Notes under the pieces: generated by a model
The model's database searches: none
Told to the model about the DNA's origin: nothing
What the model saw: the letters and a program-made list of their open reading frames with translations, nothing else
Made by a program: the position numbers and the translations under genes
Assembly: GCA_035573435.1 (NCBI GenBank)
Contig: DATMZR010000031.1
Span: 62,001 to 126,000 of the forward strand
Source of the DNA: Solirubrobacterales bacterium
Lineage (GTDB): Bacteria; Actinomycetota; Thermoleophilia; Solirubrobacterales; 70-9
Length of the DNA stretch: 64,000 bases
Reading direction: 5' to 3'
Shown here: positions 26,121 to 34,069 of the stretch, piece after piece
Layout of the letters: each line of letters starts with the position of its first letter
How positions within the stretch are numbered: the first letter of the stretch is position 1

Positions 26121-26894
26121 TCAGCTGCCCTCGAAGGCGCCATGGCCCGGGCCCTTCTCGAGCAGAGTTCGAGCGCCCCTCTGAAGGTCCTCGCTCGCCA
26201 TCACTTTCGCGCCCGCCTGGGACAAGGCCGCATCGGCTGCCTCCACCCCCTCGTCGACAGTTAGTCGAATCATCTCCTTGGTCGCCGCGTGCGCGAGCGT
26301 CGGCCCCTCGGCGAGGCGTCCGGCGAACGCTCGCGCTTTCGCCTCCAGGTCATCAGGTTCTACGACGCGGTTCACCACGCCCCAGTCGAGCATGGTCTCC
26401 GCCGAATAGGCCCGTGCGGTCAGCACCGCTTCGGCGGCCCGTCCCGCGCCGGCCCTGGCGACGAGCCGTTGCGTGCCGCCACCGAACGGCGTGGCTCCGA
26501 TAACCGCCTCGACCAGCCCCAGTTGCGAGCCCTCCGCAGCCCAGATCAGGTCGCAACTCAAAGCGACCTCGAGGCCCGCCGCGAGGCAGAGCCCCCGCAC
26601 AGCAGCGACCGTGGGGACGGGAATCTCGGCGAATCGCCTGATCAGAGGTATGAACTCCATGAGCAACTCCCGGGCCGCGGCCTCGTCCCGGCCAAGGAAG
26701 ATCTCCACGTTCGCGCCGGCCGAGAAGTTGTCGCCCTCAGCGCGAACCAGGATTGCTCGGGCGGCACTTTCAGCCGCCTGCTGAGTCACGTCGGCGAGGT
26801 CGCGGGCGAGCTCCAGGTCGAACAGGTTCAGGGGCGGGTCTGTGAGGACTATCTCTCCGACGTCGCCGTCCAGATCGAACCGCGCCTTCGCCAT
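26121..26894 (-). CDS. Enoyl-CoA hydratase/isomerase (crotonase family)
   Basis: A 257-residue crotonase-fold protein. The first oxyanion loop is AEGDNFSAGANVEIFLG (residues ~50-67) and the second VRGLCLAAGLEVALSCDLIWAA (~105-126). Oxyanion-hole backbone positions and the conserved Gly residues are kept, and GVVNRVVEPDDLEAKA is typical of the family. Catalytic glutamates of true hydratases are not clearly resolved: the region after the second oxyanion hole has QLGLVEAVIGATPFGGG, where the hydratase Glu is expected at VEAV. Function: probable acyl-CoA hydratase or isomerase in fatty-acid or aromatic degradation. A GGGGAG run directly precedes the ATG. Confidence 0.88.
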   Translation of the reverse strand: MAKARFDLDGDVGEIVLTDPPLNLFDLELARDLADVTQQAAESAARAILVRAEGDNFSAGANVEIFLGRDEAAARELLMEFIPLIRRFAEIPVPTVAAVRGLCLAAGLEVALSCDLIWAAEGSQLGLVEAVIGATPFGGGTQRLVARAGAGRAAEAVLTARAYSAETMLDWGVVNRVVEPDDLEAKARAFAGRLAEGPTLAHAATKEMIRLTVDEGVEAADAALSQAGAKVMASEDLQRGARTLLEKGPGHGAFEGS

Positions 26895-26938
26895 CTCCCC
26901 ATGATTCCATGGAGCGCCCCGGCGGTGCCACCCCGGAA

Positions 26939-26944
26939 TAGGGT
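26939..26944 (+). promoter_or_regulatory. Putative -10 element TAGGGT of a leaderless transcript
   Basis: TAGGGT lies 6 nt before ATG 26951 in the short divergent region between the enoyl-CoA hydratase and the fumarylacetoacetate-hydrolase-family genes; no Shine-Dalgarno is present. Confidence 0.45.
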
Positions 26945-26950
26945 TTGGGC

Positions 26951-27787
26951 ATGCGGCTCGTCAGCTATCGCTCCGATCGGGGGGTGCGGGCGGGGCTCTT
27001 GCGCGATGACTCGGTGGTCGACGTGTGGGACGCGCTCGGGGGCGACGGATCCAGCGTTCGCGATCTGCTCGCAGGCGAGCGTCTGGCGGAGGCGGCCGAG
27101 ATCTCCGGCGGCGAGCCGCTGGCGCTGGCGGAGGTCGAGCTCGAGCCACCGGTGCCGGACCCGGACAAGATCATCTGCATCGGGCTGAACTACCGCGCCC
27201 ATGCGGCCGAGGCCGGGATCCAGCCGCCGGACGCCCCAACGTTCTTCGCCAAGTTCCGCAACGCGCTCGCCCCTCCGGGGGCCACGGTGCCACTGCCGGC
27301 GGCGAGCGCCAAGGTCGACTACGAGGCGGAGGTGGCATTCGTGGTCGGGCGCCGCGCCAGGGAGGTGACAGTGGCCGACGGGCTCGATCACGTCGCCGGC
27401 TACATGCTGCTCAACGACCTGTCCGCCCGCGACCTCCAGTTCGCCACCCCGCAGTGGATGCCGGGCAAGGTGTTCGACGGCTCGGCGCCCTGCGGCCCCG
27501 CCCTGGTAACGCCCGACGAGGCGGGTGCCCCGGATCAGTTCTCGTTCTCGCTGACGCTCAACCGGGAGCGGATGCAGGCGGCCTCCACCGACGACCTGAT
27601 CTTCTCCGTGCCGGCCCTCGTCGCCCACCTGTCGGACCTGATGACGCTCGAGCCTGGCGACATCGTCTCGACCGGGACCCCGGCGGGGGGCGGCAGCACC
27701 CGGCAACCCCGCGTGTGGCTGAAGCCCGGGGACGAGATCGAGGTCAGCTCGCCGTCCCTGGGGCTCCTTCGGACGACGATCGGCTGA
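26951..27787 (+). CDS. Fumarylacetoacetate hydrolase family protein
   Basis: A 278-residue FAH-superfamily enzyme. A short N-terminal domain of about 65 residues precedes the core, which starts ICIGLNYRAHAAE. Metal-binding Glu residues lie in KVDYEAEVAFVVGR, and LNDLSARDLQFATPQWMPGK and FDGSAPCGPALVTPDE are typical. It likely hydrolyses, hydrates or decarboxylates a 2-oxo/2-hydroxymuconate-type product of aromatic or lipid degradation. Its 3' end overlaps the convergent membrane glycosyltransferase-like gene by 44 bp. Confidence 0.92.
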   Translation: MRLVSYRSDRGVRAGLLRDDSVVDVWDALGGDGSSVRDLLAGERLAEAAEISGGEPLALAEVELEPPVPDPDKIICIGLNYRAHAAEAGIQPPDAPTFFAKFRNALAPPGATVPLPAASAKVDYEAEVAFVVGRRAREVTVADGLDHVAGYMLLNDLSARDLQFATPQWMPGKVFDGSAPCGPALVTPDEAGAPDQFSFSLTLNRERMQAASTDDLIFSVPALVAHLSDLMTLEPGDIVSTGTPAGGGSTRQPRVWLKPGDEIEVSSPSLGLLRTTIG

Positions 27788-29429
27788 TCACGTCGCCTCG
27801 CTGGGTCACGAACAGGGCCGCCAGCACCAGGGGCAGAAACCAGACCACGTAGAAGTAGAACCAGTGGGTCGCCCCCAGCTGGACCGCGATCAGCACCGCC
27901 GCCGCGAGCGCGGCGACCTGCGCGGGCGTCTTTCGCCGGGGCCAGAACGCAACCGCGAGGGCGAGCGCGATCGCTCCCCCGCGCGCGATCGGCCGCAGGA
28001 AGTCGAGCGAGGGATCCAGGCCCCAGACGCTGAACGGCGAGCTGCGGGACGCTTGGTAGCCGAGGGTGCGGTCATACAACTCCCGAGGGCCGCCGTCGGG
28101 GAGAAAGGGCAGGACCAAGAGGGCGCCGACTGTGAGAAAGGCGATTCCGAAGATGAGCGCGGAGCGCAAGCGGCGATCGCCCGTGCCGGTCGCGAACAGC
28201 GGCGCCAGTGCCGCAGGCCCGAACTTCGCCGCGGACCCCAGCGCCATCACCGCTCCGCGGGCGGGCGGAGAGGCCAGCACCAGCATCGCCCCGACCACGA
28301 TCGCCGCGATCAGCGAGTCGTTCGCGTTCGCGTTCATCGTGTAGAGGGTGAACGGGTAGGCGAGCCAGCCGAACGCGAGCGCGATCCCGAGCGTCGTGCC
28401 ACTCGTGCCGGGACGCAACCGCCGCCCCAGCGCGAGCAGGCCGAGCGCCGTGAGCAGGTCGAAGGCGATCGCCGCCGCGTGGGCGGCAGGCACGTCGCCC
28501 CAGTGACCCTTCCATGGGAACACCGCCTCGAAAGGAACGTAGGCGAGGTAGTTGAAGGGCCCATAGACGTCGCCGCGGATGCCCACCCCCGGAGCGAAGC
28601 CGCCTCCGTACAGCTCTTGCCCGTGGGTCACGTGGTCGGCACCGACGACCCCCGCGACGCCGATGTCGATCACTCGCGAGTCGGCCACGTTGAGGGCGAT
28701 CCGGGCGCAAACGAGGACGGCGGCGCCGATCGCCAGCCAGCGCACGGGGAGCACCGGAATCAACGGACCAGGCCGATCGCGCGGACGGGCTCCCACCCAC
28801 AGCATGCGCAGCAGCACGTAGCCCAGCACGGGGTAGGTGAGCGGCACCGACGCGGTGACCTCGCCGCGGTTGAAGAACCAAAGCGAGACCCCGAGCCCGA
28901 GCAGCACCAGGAGATCGAGGTGGAGGAGGCGGAAGGGACGCCGAGGATCGAAGAACGGCGCCATGAACAGCAGGCACAGTGGCAGCCACACGTAGGGGGC
29001 GTTCACCTTCTGCGCGATGGCGCCGGAATAGCCGCGCGCAAGCGGTGCACCCAGCTGCTGGTCGTGCCAGGCGCCCAGAACCCGGCCGCTCTCGTCGTCC
29101 ACGATCGCCTGAGCGACCTCGGCGCGGTCCGACCCTGAGCCGATGAAGTAGCTCACCTGCCAATCTCCCCCGCGCTCGAAGGCGACCGCCCGCATCTGCG
29201 GGCTCTCGTCGCGCTCGTCGCGCACCGCTTCGGCCATGTTGGCTATCTCGGCCGCCTCCCGCCCGCTGAGCTCGAACCCGGGAGGCGGAAGATGCTCGGA
29301 TTCAGGCCTGACGAGAGGTGGGGGCAACTCGCCGCCGAACGGCGGCTCGCGCGCAAAGTCCTCGTTCGCCGCGGCCGGCGCCGGCGCCGCCAGAGTCGTC
29401 GCCAGCGCGGCGAGGATGACGATCAGCAA
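27744..29429 (-). CDS. Polytopic membrane protein resembling GT87/DUF2029 mannosyltransferases
   Basis: A 561-residue protein with a cleavable-like export segment (residues ~1-20) and an ~110-residue extracytoplasmic N-terminal region, followed by at least ten membrane helices to the C-terminus. An acidic/aromatic loop (GGGFAPGVGIRGDVYGPFNY) sits between early helices, as in GT-C type glycosyltransferases such as the DUF2029 (GT87) polyprenyl-phosphate mannosyltransferases. Assignment to GT87 is inferred from topology. TTG 29429 overlaps the stop of the Mth938-domain gene (TTGCTGA), suggesting translational coupling; there is no independent Shine-Dalgarno. Confidence 0.7.
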   Translation of the reverse strand: MLIVILAALATTLAAPAPAAANEDFAREPPFGGELPPPLVRPESEHLPPPGFELSGREAAEIANMAEAVRDERDESPQMRAVAFERGGDWQVSYFIGSGSDRAEVAQAIVDDESGRVLGAWHDQQLGAPLARGYSGAIAQKVNAPYVWLPLCLLFMAPFFDPRRPFRLLHLDLLVLLGLGVSLWFFNRGEVTASVPLTYPVLGYVLLRMLWVGARPRDRPGPLIPVLPVRWLAIGAAVLVCARIALNVADSRVIDIGVAGVVGADHVTHGQELYGGGFAPGVGIRGDVYGPFNYLAYVPFEAVFPWKGHWGDVPAAHAAAIAFDLLTALGLLALGRRLRPGTSGTTLGIALAFGWLAYPFTLYTMNANANDSLIAAIVVGAMLVLASPPARGAVMALGSAAKFGPAALAPLFATGTGDRRLRSALIFGIAFLTVGALLVLPFLPDGGPRELYDRTLGYQASRSSPFSVWGLDPSLDFLRPIARGGAIALALAVAFWPRRKTPAQVAALAAAVLIAVQLGATHWFYFYVVWFLPLVLAALFVTQRGDVISRSSSEGAPGTAS

Positions 29430-29773
29430 GTCAGATGTAGCGCCGCGGCGACGGCCGCCGGGTTTCGGGTCTCCAGCTCCTCGAAACGGGCCACCGCCTC
29501 CTCCGTCGGCAGCGCCTCGACCTTCACCCCTCGCCGCTCGAGCGCCTCGACCACGGAGGGTTCGGGCCGGAGCCGGCTCGAATAGCCGCAGCCCACGATC
29601 AAGCGCTCCGGGAGCTCGTCGAGCACCTCCTCGAGATCCTCGATCACGAGCGAGTGTCCGTCGCGCCGCCACCAGTTGGGCAACACCCGATTCGGAAGCA
29701 CGATCACGTCCCGATTGACCTCGACGCCGTCGATTACGACACGTCCCGGGCTGTAGTTCTCAATCCGCGCCAC
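29423..29773 (-). CDS. Mth938/DUF498-domain protein (NDUFAF3-like)
   Basis: A 116-residue protein. It shows the hallmark sequence of the Mth938 domain: YSPGRVVIDGVEVNRDVIVLP near the start, ELPERLIVGCGYSSR, ALERRGVKVEALPTEEAVARFEEL. In eukaryotes the relative NDUFAF3 helps assemble complex I, but bacterial function is unknown. GTG 29773 gives the expected family length; an upstream in-frame extension exists but runs into the neighbouring gene. It shares an overlapped junction with the membrane-protein gene downstream. Confidence 0.85.
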   Translation of the reverse strand: MARIENYSPGRVVIDGVEVNRDVIVLPNRVLPNWWRRDGHSLVIEDLEEVLDELPERLIVGCGYSSRLRPEPSVVEALERRGVKVEALPTEEAVARFEELETRNPAAVAAALHLTC

Positions 29774-29804
29774 GATCGACCCTCGGGCTCGATCGTATCG
29801 GGGT

Positions 29805-31034
29805 CTAACGATGCGACGGGGGCGGAATCTCGTCCCGCAGCGGCGGCAGGGAGGCGGACTGCGGGGCGGCGGATGCGCGCTTGCCGCCGCCGCGTGCGGT
29901 CTTGCTCGACCAGTCGACCGTGCGGGGCGCAACGTCGAGTAGGGCCCGCCACGTCCGCGGGCCGACGCGACCGTCGTCCACCTCGCCCTTGGAGCGCTGA
30001 AAGCGTCTCACCGCTCGCCGGGTCTGCCTGCCGAAATAGCCCGTCACCGGCAACGACTCCTCGCCTCTCTTCAGGTGCTCCTGCGCCCAGACCACGAGGT
30101 CCCCCCGACTCCCCTTGGCGAGCATGGGGTAGCCGCTGCCCGACCGGCCGGCCCCGGGAATCGCCTGGACATGGCGGCCCACCGCCCGCCACTCGCGCCT
30201 GGAAGTGTGCTGCCACGACCACCAGCTCAGGCCGCCAAGCTCGTACGAGATCGCCATCCGCCGGAAGCGCCGGATCTGACGAATCGGCGGATCGTCGTAG
30301 GTCTGCCCGAGCGGGTAGATGCTCCGCCGGTAGACGCGGTTGAAGCGGAAGGTGTGCTGGTAGCCGTCGCCGACCGTGACCCCGATCGTGTGCCAGTAGA
30401 GCTGGGGCAGGTTGTAGCGCACCCCGCCCGGGCCGAGGAAGACCGAGTAGGGAAAGGCGGGGTGGTAGTCGACGTACGGGAAGCTGGTCAGCGCCGTCGG
30501 GAAGGTGTCTCCGATCTTGCGGCGCAGCTTGTCCACATAGGTGTCGGCGGCCGCGTAGCGGCCCTCGTAGTTCGACTCGGCGTCAACCACCAGGCAGTCG
30601 GCGCCCTTCTCAACCGCCTCCGCGCCCCGGCGGGCCTCGGCGCCCGGATGACTGCCGTAGACGAACTGCCAGGCACACACCCGGAGGCCGCGGGTGTGCA
30701 GGTAGGAGACCAAACCCCGTCGGAACTGGCTCCATGAGGTCCCGCCGTCGGAGCTCTTGATGTAGACGGTCTCGATCCCGTGACGCCGAGCCTTAAGCGC
30801 GATTCTGCCCAGATCGCCGCCGCTCGTGCGGCTGACGTACCAGATCCACATCCCGTCGCCCCGGTAGGGGTTCGCGGAATGCGCGTGGTGGGAACCGTGC
30901 GCGCGCCCCGTGCCACCGTCGGAGCCAGACGCCACTCCCCCTTTCGCTGACAGCGCGCCCCCTCCCGCAAGCAGGATCGCGACCACCACGGCCGTGAGCC
31001 ACCCAAGTCTGGGATTGATGCTGGGAGCGTCCAT
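29805..31034 (-). CDS. Secreted glycoside-hydrolase-like protein with peptidoglycan-binding domain
   Basis: A 409-residue exported protein. It has a hydrophobic anchor/signal (TAVVVAILLAGGGALSAKGG). A TIM-barrel-like region (residues ~60-290) with GMWIWYV, HGIETVYIKSSDGG, ADCLVVDAESNYEGRY and ISYELGGLSWWSW follows; it resembles DUF1906/GH25-like lysozyme-type barrels, with acidic residues in strand ends. Residues ~300-370 form a PG_binding_1 domain (SRGDLVVWAQEHLKRGEE, TGYFGRQTRRAVRRFQRSKG). The start could be ATG 31034 or an in-frame GTG at 31070; the Shine-Dalgarno GAAGGAG is very close to 31034. Cell-wall remodelling is inferred. Confidence 0.78.
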   Translation of the reverse strand: MDAPSINPRLGWLTAVVVAILLAGGGALSAKGGVASGSDGGTGRAHGSHHAHSANPYRGDGMWIWYVSRTSGGDLGRIALKARRHGIETVYIKSSDGGTSWSQFRRGLVSYLHTRGLRVCAWQFVYGSHPGAEARRGAEAVEKGADCLVVDAESNYEGRYAAADTYVDKLRRKIGDTFPTALTSFPYVDYHPAFPYSVFLGPGGVRYNLPQLYWHTIGVTVGDGYQHTFRFNRVYRRSIYPLGQTYDDPPIRQIRRFRRMAISYELGGLSWWSWQHTSRREWRAVGRHVQAIPGAGRSGSGYPMLAKGSRGDLVVWAQEHLKRGEESLPVTGYFGRQTRRAVRRFQRSKGEVDDGRVGPRTWRALLDVAPRTVDWSSKTARGGGKRASAAPQSASLPPLRDEIPPPSHR

Positions 31035-31159
31035 TCTCCTTCGGGCGTGCGAGGACGCACCTGACCTCACCGCTGCCGACTCTAGGCAGCAGATCGGCGG
31101 ATCTCGGCGCCTCTTAGCCTGCTATCGACGGCCGTGCCGGATCGCCTGAACCCACCGGC

Positions 31160-31394
31160 TCAGCAGGTGTCTATGCGTCCATCCCGAGGTTGCCCAGCGC
31201 CGCCTGAGCCCGTGGCCGCGACGCGCCCTCGGAGGGCTGGATCAAGAGCCAGCCGGACCCCGAGAACGACATCGGTGCCGGTCAGGGGCAGGAACTCCGC
31301 ATCGGGGTCGTAGAGCACCAGCAGGCCCTCCACGGTCGCCCCTTCGGATCGCGTCGAAGCTCTTCCGCACGATCTCCACGTTCTGCTTCGACAT
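31160..31394 (-). pseudogene. SnoaL-like gene, frameshifted and truncated
   Basis: From ATG 31394 the frame reads MSKQNVEIVRKSFDAIRRG, close to the start of the three intact SnoaL-like genes upstream, but shifts after ~20 codons; the continuation VEGLLVLYDPDAEFLPLTGTDV lies in another frame, and the remaining ~100 codons of the domain are missing or unrecognisable. Its spacing to the upstream gene (3 nt) repeats the junction between the two intact genes at 32481/32477, so it is the damaged second member of a duplicated pair. Confidence 0.75.
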
Positions 31395-31397
31395 CGC

Positions 31398-31844
31398 CTA
31401 CTCCGAGAGCCCGGCGGCTTCGAGGGTTTCGCCAGTGAGTCCGAGCGCGTGAAGCGCACCTTTCGCGGTCAGGTGGTCCTCGACCCTGATGAATCGCCCG
31501 TGTCGCACCCAGAAGCAGTGGTAGATATCGCCTTCCAGCGCCACGCCGCTCGCGCTTCCCTGTGCCGAGATGCGCGCGTGTACCAGAACCCGATCATCGG
31601 TAATCGCCCTCGCGTCCTCGACCACGTATCGGTAATCCCACGCGCCGCGGTACTCGGTCAAGAATCGCGCGATTTCCTCGTGTCCGTGGCAGGGCCGCGC
31701 CTCCGGGAACTTGCGAACCGGGTAGTAGTCGCCGTCGGGATCCCAGAACCCGGCGACCCACGCCACGACCTCTTCGATTGGCAGGTCTTCGGCAGGTGGC
31801 TCCTGCAGGAAGCGGCGCACGATCTCCACGTTCTCCTGCGGCAT
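31398..31844 (-). CDS. SnoaL-like (NTF2-fold) protein
   Basis: A 148-residue NTF2/SnoaL-like domain protein beginning MPQENVEIVRRFLQE and ending ETLEAAGLSE. Cone-shaped alpha+beta barrels of this type often act as isomerases, cyclases or ligand binders; no specific activity can be given. It is the first member of the downstream duplicated SnoaL pair. Its start region up to the neighbouring tRNA-Val fragment closely repeats that of the gene at 32481-32885, with 25-30 bp missing. No Shine-Dalgarno is evident. Confidence 0.8.
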   Translation of the reverse strand: MPQENVEIVRRFLQEPPAEDLPIEEVVAWVAGFWDPDGDYYPVRKFPEARPCHGHEEIARFLTEYRGAWDYRYVVEDARAITDDRVLVHARISAQGSASGVALEGDIYHCFWVRHGRFIRVEDHLTAKGALHALGLTGETLEAAGLSE

Positions 31845-31882
31845 CGCCCGCGCAGTATTTCGCTCTGGCTCCGTCGGGCCGA

Positions 31883-31930
31883 TGGGCGGTGCCGGCTCGA
31901 ACCAGCGACCTCCTGCTTGTAAGGCCGGCG
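31883..31930 (-). repeat. tRNA-Val 3'-half duplicate
   Basis: Matches the 3' half of the intact tRNA-Val (32950-33022): the T arm, variable region, anticodon and part of the anticodon stem. One base is deleted in the T stem and one mismatch lies beyond the anticodon. The match stops on the 5' side of the anticodon arm, the same position as for the tRNA-Asp fragment at 24521-24568. Confidence 0.85.
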
Positions 31931-32075
31931 GCCCCGTGCGCTTATTCAAGCCTTTCCGGCTTGGGGAAGCTCGTTGTCGGCCTAAGCGCACGAGGCGAAA
32001 TTCGCCAGGATTCGGAATCAAATCACTGGGTTTGGGCACCAGGAGCGGTCCCGTGCCCGGTGGTGACGCGACGCC

Positions 32076-32477
32076 CTACTCCCGCAGCCCGGCGGCTTCG
32101 AGGGCCTCGTCGTACTCCCAGAAGTACCGCGCCCGGACGATCCTTCCGCCTCGCAAGAGGAATACGGCTGCCATCGGCGTGTCGAAGGACATTCCGGTGT
32201 CCCTGCCCCGAGTTACGTAGCGAAACCGGGCCAGCACCTGGTCGTCGCCGACCGGACGAATTTCGTCCACCTCGGCACGAGCCTCCTCCCAGGAGTCGCG
32301 CAAGCGTTTAGCCTGCCGCCTCCACGCCCCGATCCCCTGCGGCTCCTCTCCCTCGGGCCAGCCTTTCGGCGGCGTCACGACGACCTCAGGGTCCCAATGC
32401 TCGGCCCATTCATCCAGGTCTCCCTTCGAGAAGAGCTCGTTCACGCGGCGCACGATCTCTACGTTCTCCTGCGACAT
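32076..32477 (-). CDS. SnoaL-like (NTF2-fold) protein
   Basis: A 133-residue NTF2/SnoaL-like protein beginning MSQENVEIVRRVNELFSKGD and ending DEALEAAGLRE. WDPEVVVTPPKGW and RFRYVTRGRDTGM follow the strand pattern of ketosteroid-isomerase-like folds. It starts 3 nt after the stop of the paralogue at 32481-32885, so the two are surely co-transcribed. The function is unknown. Confidence 0.85.
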   Translation of the reverse strand: MSQENVEIVRRVNELFSKGDLDEWAEHWDPEVVVTPPKGWPEGEEPQGIGAWRRQAKRLRDSWEEARAEVDEIRPVGDDQVLARFRYVTRGRDTGMSFDTPMAAVFLLRGGRIVRARYFWEYDEALEAAGLRE

Positions 32478-32480
32478 CGC

Positions 32481-32885
32481 CTACTCCGAGAGCCCGGCAG
32501 CTTCGAGGGCTTCCCGTCTGGAGCGGTAGCCGAGGATCGCTCGGACGACCCTTCCCTGGCGGAATTCGTACAAGTCGAACTGGTGGGTGTCTATCGAGAT
32601 GCCGCTCGCCTTGCCCTGTCCCTTCCAGTGCGCCGCGCAGACCACTCCGTTCGGGGTCTCGATGTACTCCTCGATGTCTGCGTGCAGCTCATCGAAGGCA
32701 TCGGCCCAGAGCGTGAGATTTGCCTTGATCGCCTCGACGCCCTCCACCTGCACGGGCTGATCCGGAGCGTTCTGCCGGTCCTCCAGCACGGCATCCGCCG
32801 CGAAGAGTTCACCGAGGCCCTCGAAGTCACCTCGGTTCAGAGCCGCATTGCCGCGTCTTGTCGCCTCCACGTTCTCCTGCGACAT
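32481..32885 (-). CDS. SnoaL-like (NTF2-fold) protein
   Basis: A 134-residue SnoaL-like protein, MSQENVEATRRGNAALNRGD at the start and REALEAAGLSE at the end. It lies directly on the 3' side of the tRNA-Val gene and is followed after 3 nt by a paralogue. Its conserved centre VEGVEAIKANLTLWADAF and AAHWKGQGKASG resembles ester-cyclase/KSI-like members. No catalytic assignment is possible. Confidence 0.85.
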   Translation of the reverse strand: MSQENVEATRRGNAALNRGDFEGLGELFAADAVLEDRQNAPDQPVQVEGVEAIKANLTLWADAFDELHADIEEYIETPNGVVCAAHWKGQGKASGISIDTHQFDLYEFRQGRVVRAILGYRSRREALEAAGLSE

Positions 32886-32949
32886 CGCCCGCGCAGTATC
32901 GCGCTCTGGCTCCGCCCGATGGCCCCGTGCTCAAGGGCTTTCGGGCCGA

Positions 32950-33022
32950 TGGGCGGTGCCGGGCTCGAACCAGCGACCTCCTGCTTGTAAGGCAGGCGCT
33001 CTCCCAACTGAGCTAACCGCCC
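32950..33022 (-). tRNA. tRNA-Val (anticodon TAC)
   Basis: A 73-nt cloverleaf on the minus strand. Acceptor GGGCGGT pairs with ACCGCCC, D arm TAGCTCAGTTGGGAGAGC, anticodon stem-loop CTGCCTTACAAGCAG with anticodon TAC, and T loop GGTTCGAGCCC. The discriminator is A and CCA is not encoded. Its 3' half is repeated at 31883-31930. Confidence 0.97.
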
Positions 33023-33045
33023 GGGTCGTGTGATTATGCCCGCGG

Positions 33046-34014
33046 TTATCCGGGGGTGGTCGGCGGAGTCGAGGGGCTCTCCACCTCGACCCCCAGGCGG
33101 CGATAGGCCGATACCGAGTAGGCCCGGGCGCGAGCGTGGAGGATCGGATCGTTGGAGAGCTCGATGCCGTCGACGACGCGGATCGGGTCGAAAACGTCGA
33201 TGTGGTCGTCGGACTCGGGATCGTCGACGATCTCATTGATCTCGAGCCGCCCGGCGACGACGAGCTCGCGCTCCTCGGGCCAGATGGCGGTCGGATCGTC
33301 AATGGGATCTCCCTCGGCAGCGAGCTGGAACAGCAGCTCGAAGGCAACGGGGCCGGCGCGAAGCCGCTCGGCGAGCTCCTCGCGAAGGTAGTCGCGGCCG
33401 CGCTCTTGGGCCTCGTCGTCGGGGATCTGAGCCTCGCCCGCCTCCGGACGCCACCGGTAGCGGACCCAGGTTCCCTCGCCGGCGCCGTCGACGAGCTTGA
33501 ACGAATGCGGCGAGCGGTAGGCGACCTGTGCGAGGCTCGCAGGAGGCTCGGTGTTGATTGTCGCCTGGATCGCCGGCTGTGACTCGGGGTGGGCCTCGAG
33601 AAAGGCGCCGAGCTTCTCCCAGTCGGGCTGGCCCGTTTCCGGATCCGGGCGGCGGAGGCGCAGAAGCTCGAGGAACTCCTCGGGGGTCCGGGTAGCGAAG
33701 GAGGGGTTGCTGGTGGCGAGAATGTCGGCTTCGGCCCCCGCCTCGGGGCGGAGCTTGACCGCCATGCCCCGCGCCTCTCGCGCGGCGTCGTTGGACTCCG
33801 GGTTGCCGCTGCCGTTCGAGAAACGAACCAAGGCCGGAACCGGGTCTCCCTGAAAATGGAGGGCGCGGCAGAGCTGCGCTGCCTCGGGGCTCGCGGTGAA
33901 GCTGCCCTCGCACCAGGTGCCCTTTGCATGGAGCGCCCGGGCGTGCGGATGCACGCCGTAGATGCCGTTCGCTGCGTCGACCAGCTGTTCGTAGAGGTCG
34001 CCGTCGCTGGCCAT
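33046..34014 (-). CDS. Catalase-like haem protein (SrpA-type)
   Basis: A 322-residue short catalase-family protein lacking the C-terminal domains of typical catalases. RALHAKGTWCEGSF carries the distal His (ALHAKG motif), VRFSNGSGNPESNDAAREARGMAVKLR corresponds to the catalase core (distal Asn region and conserved Arg), and the haem-ligand region is near RARAYSVSAYRRLG. Relatives act as weak peroxidases in sulfate or organic peroxide stress. ATG 34014 is used; a GTG three codons upstream is also possible. Confidence 0.85.
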   Translation of the reverse strand: MASDGDLYEQLVDAANGIYGVHPHARALHAKGTWCEGSFTASPEAAQLCRALHFQGDPVPALVRFSNGSGNPESNDAAREARGMAVKLRPEAGAEADILATSNPSFATRTPEEFLELLRLRRPDPETGQPDWEKLGAFLEAHPESQPAIQATINTEPPASLAQVAYRSPHSFKLVDGAGEGTWVRYRWRPEAGEAQIPDDEAQERGRDYLREELAERLRAGPVAFELLFQLAAEGDPIDDPTAIWPEERELVVAGRLEINEIVDDPESDDHIDVFDPIRVVDGIELSNDPILHARARAYSVSAYRRLGVEVESPSTPPTTPG

Positions 34015-34056
34015 CGCGCTCACCGTATCCGACGGACGCCCGCGGCGAGCACCGGA

Positions 34057-34062
34057 TAGCGT
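34057..34062 (+). promoter_or_regulatory. Putative -10 element TAGCGT of a leaderless transcript
   Basis: TAGCGT lies 7 nt before ATG 34070 of the SDR gene, without a Shine-Dalgarno between. It lies in the 55-bp region shared with the divergent catalase-like gene. Confidence 0.45.
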
Positions 34063-34069
34063 CCCCAGG

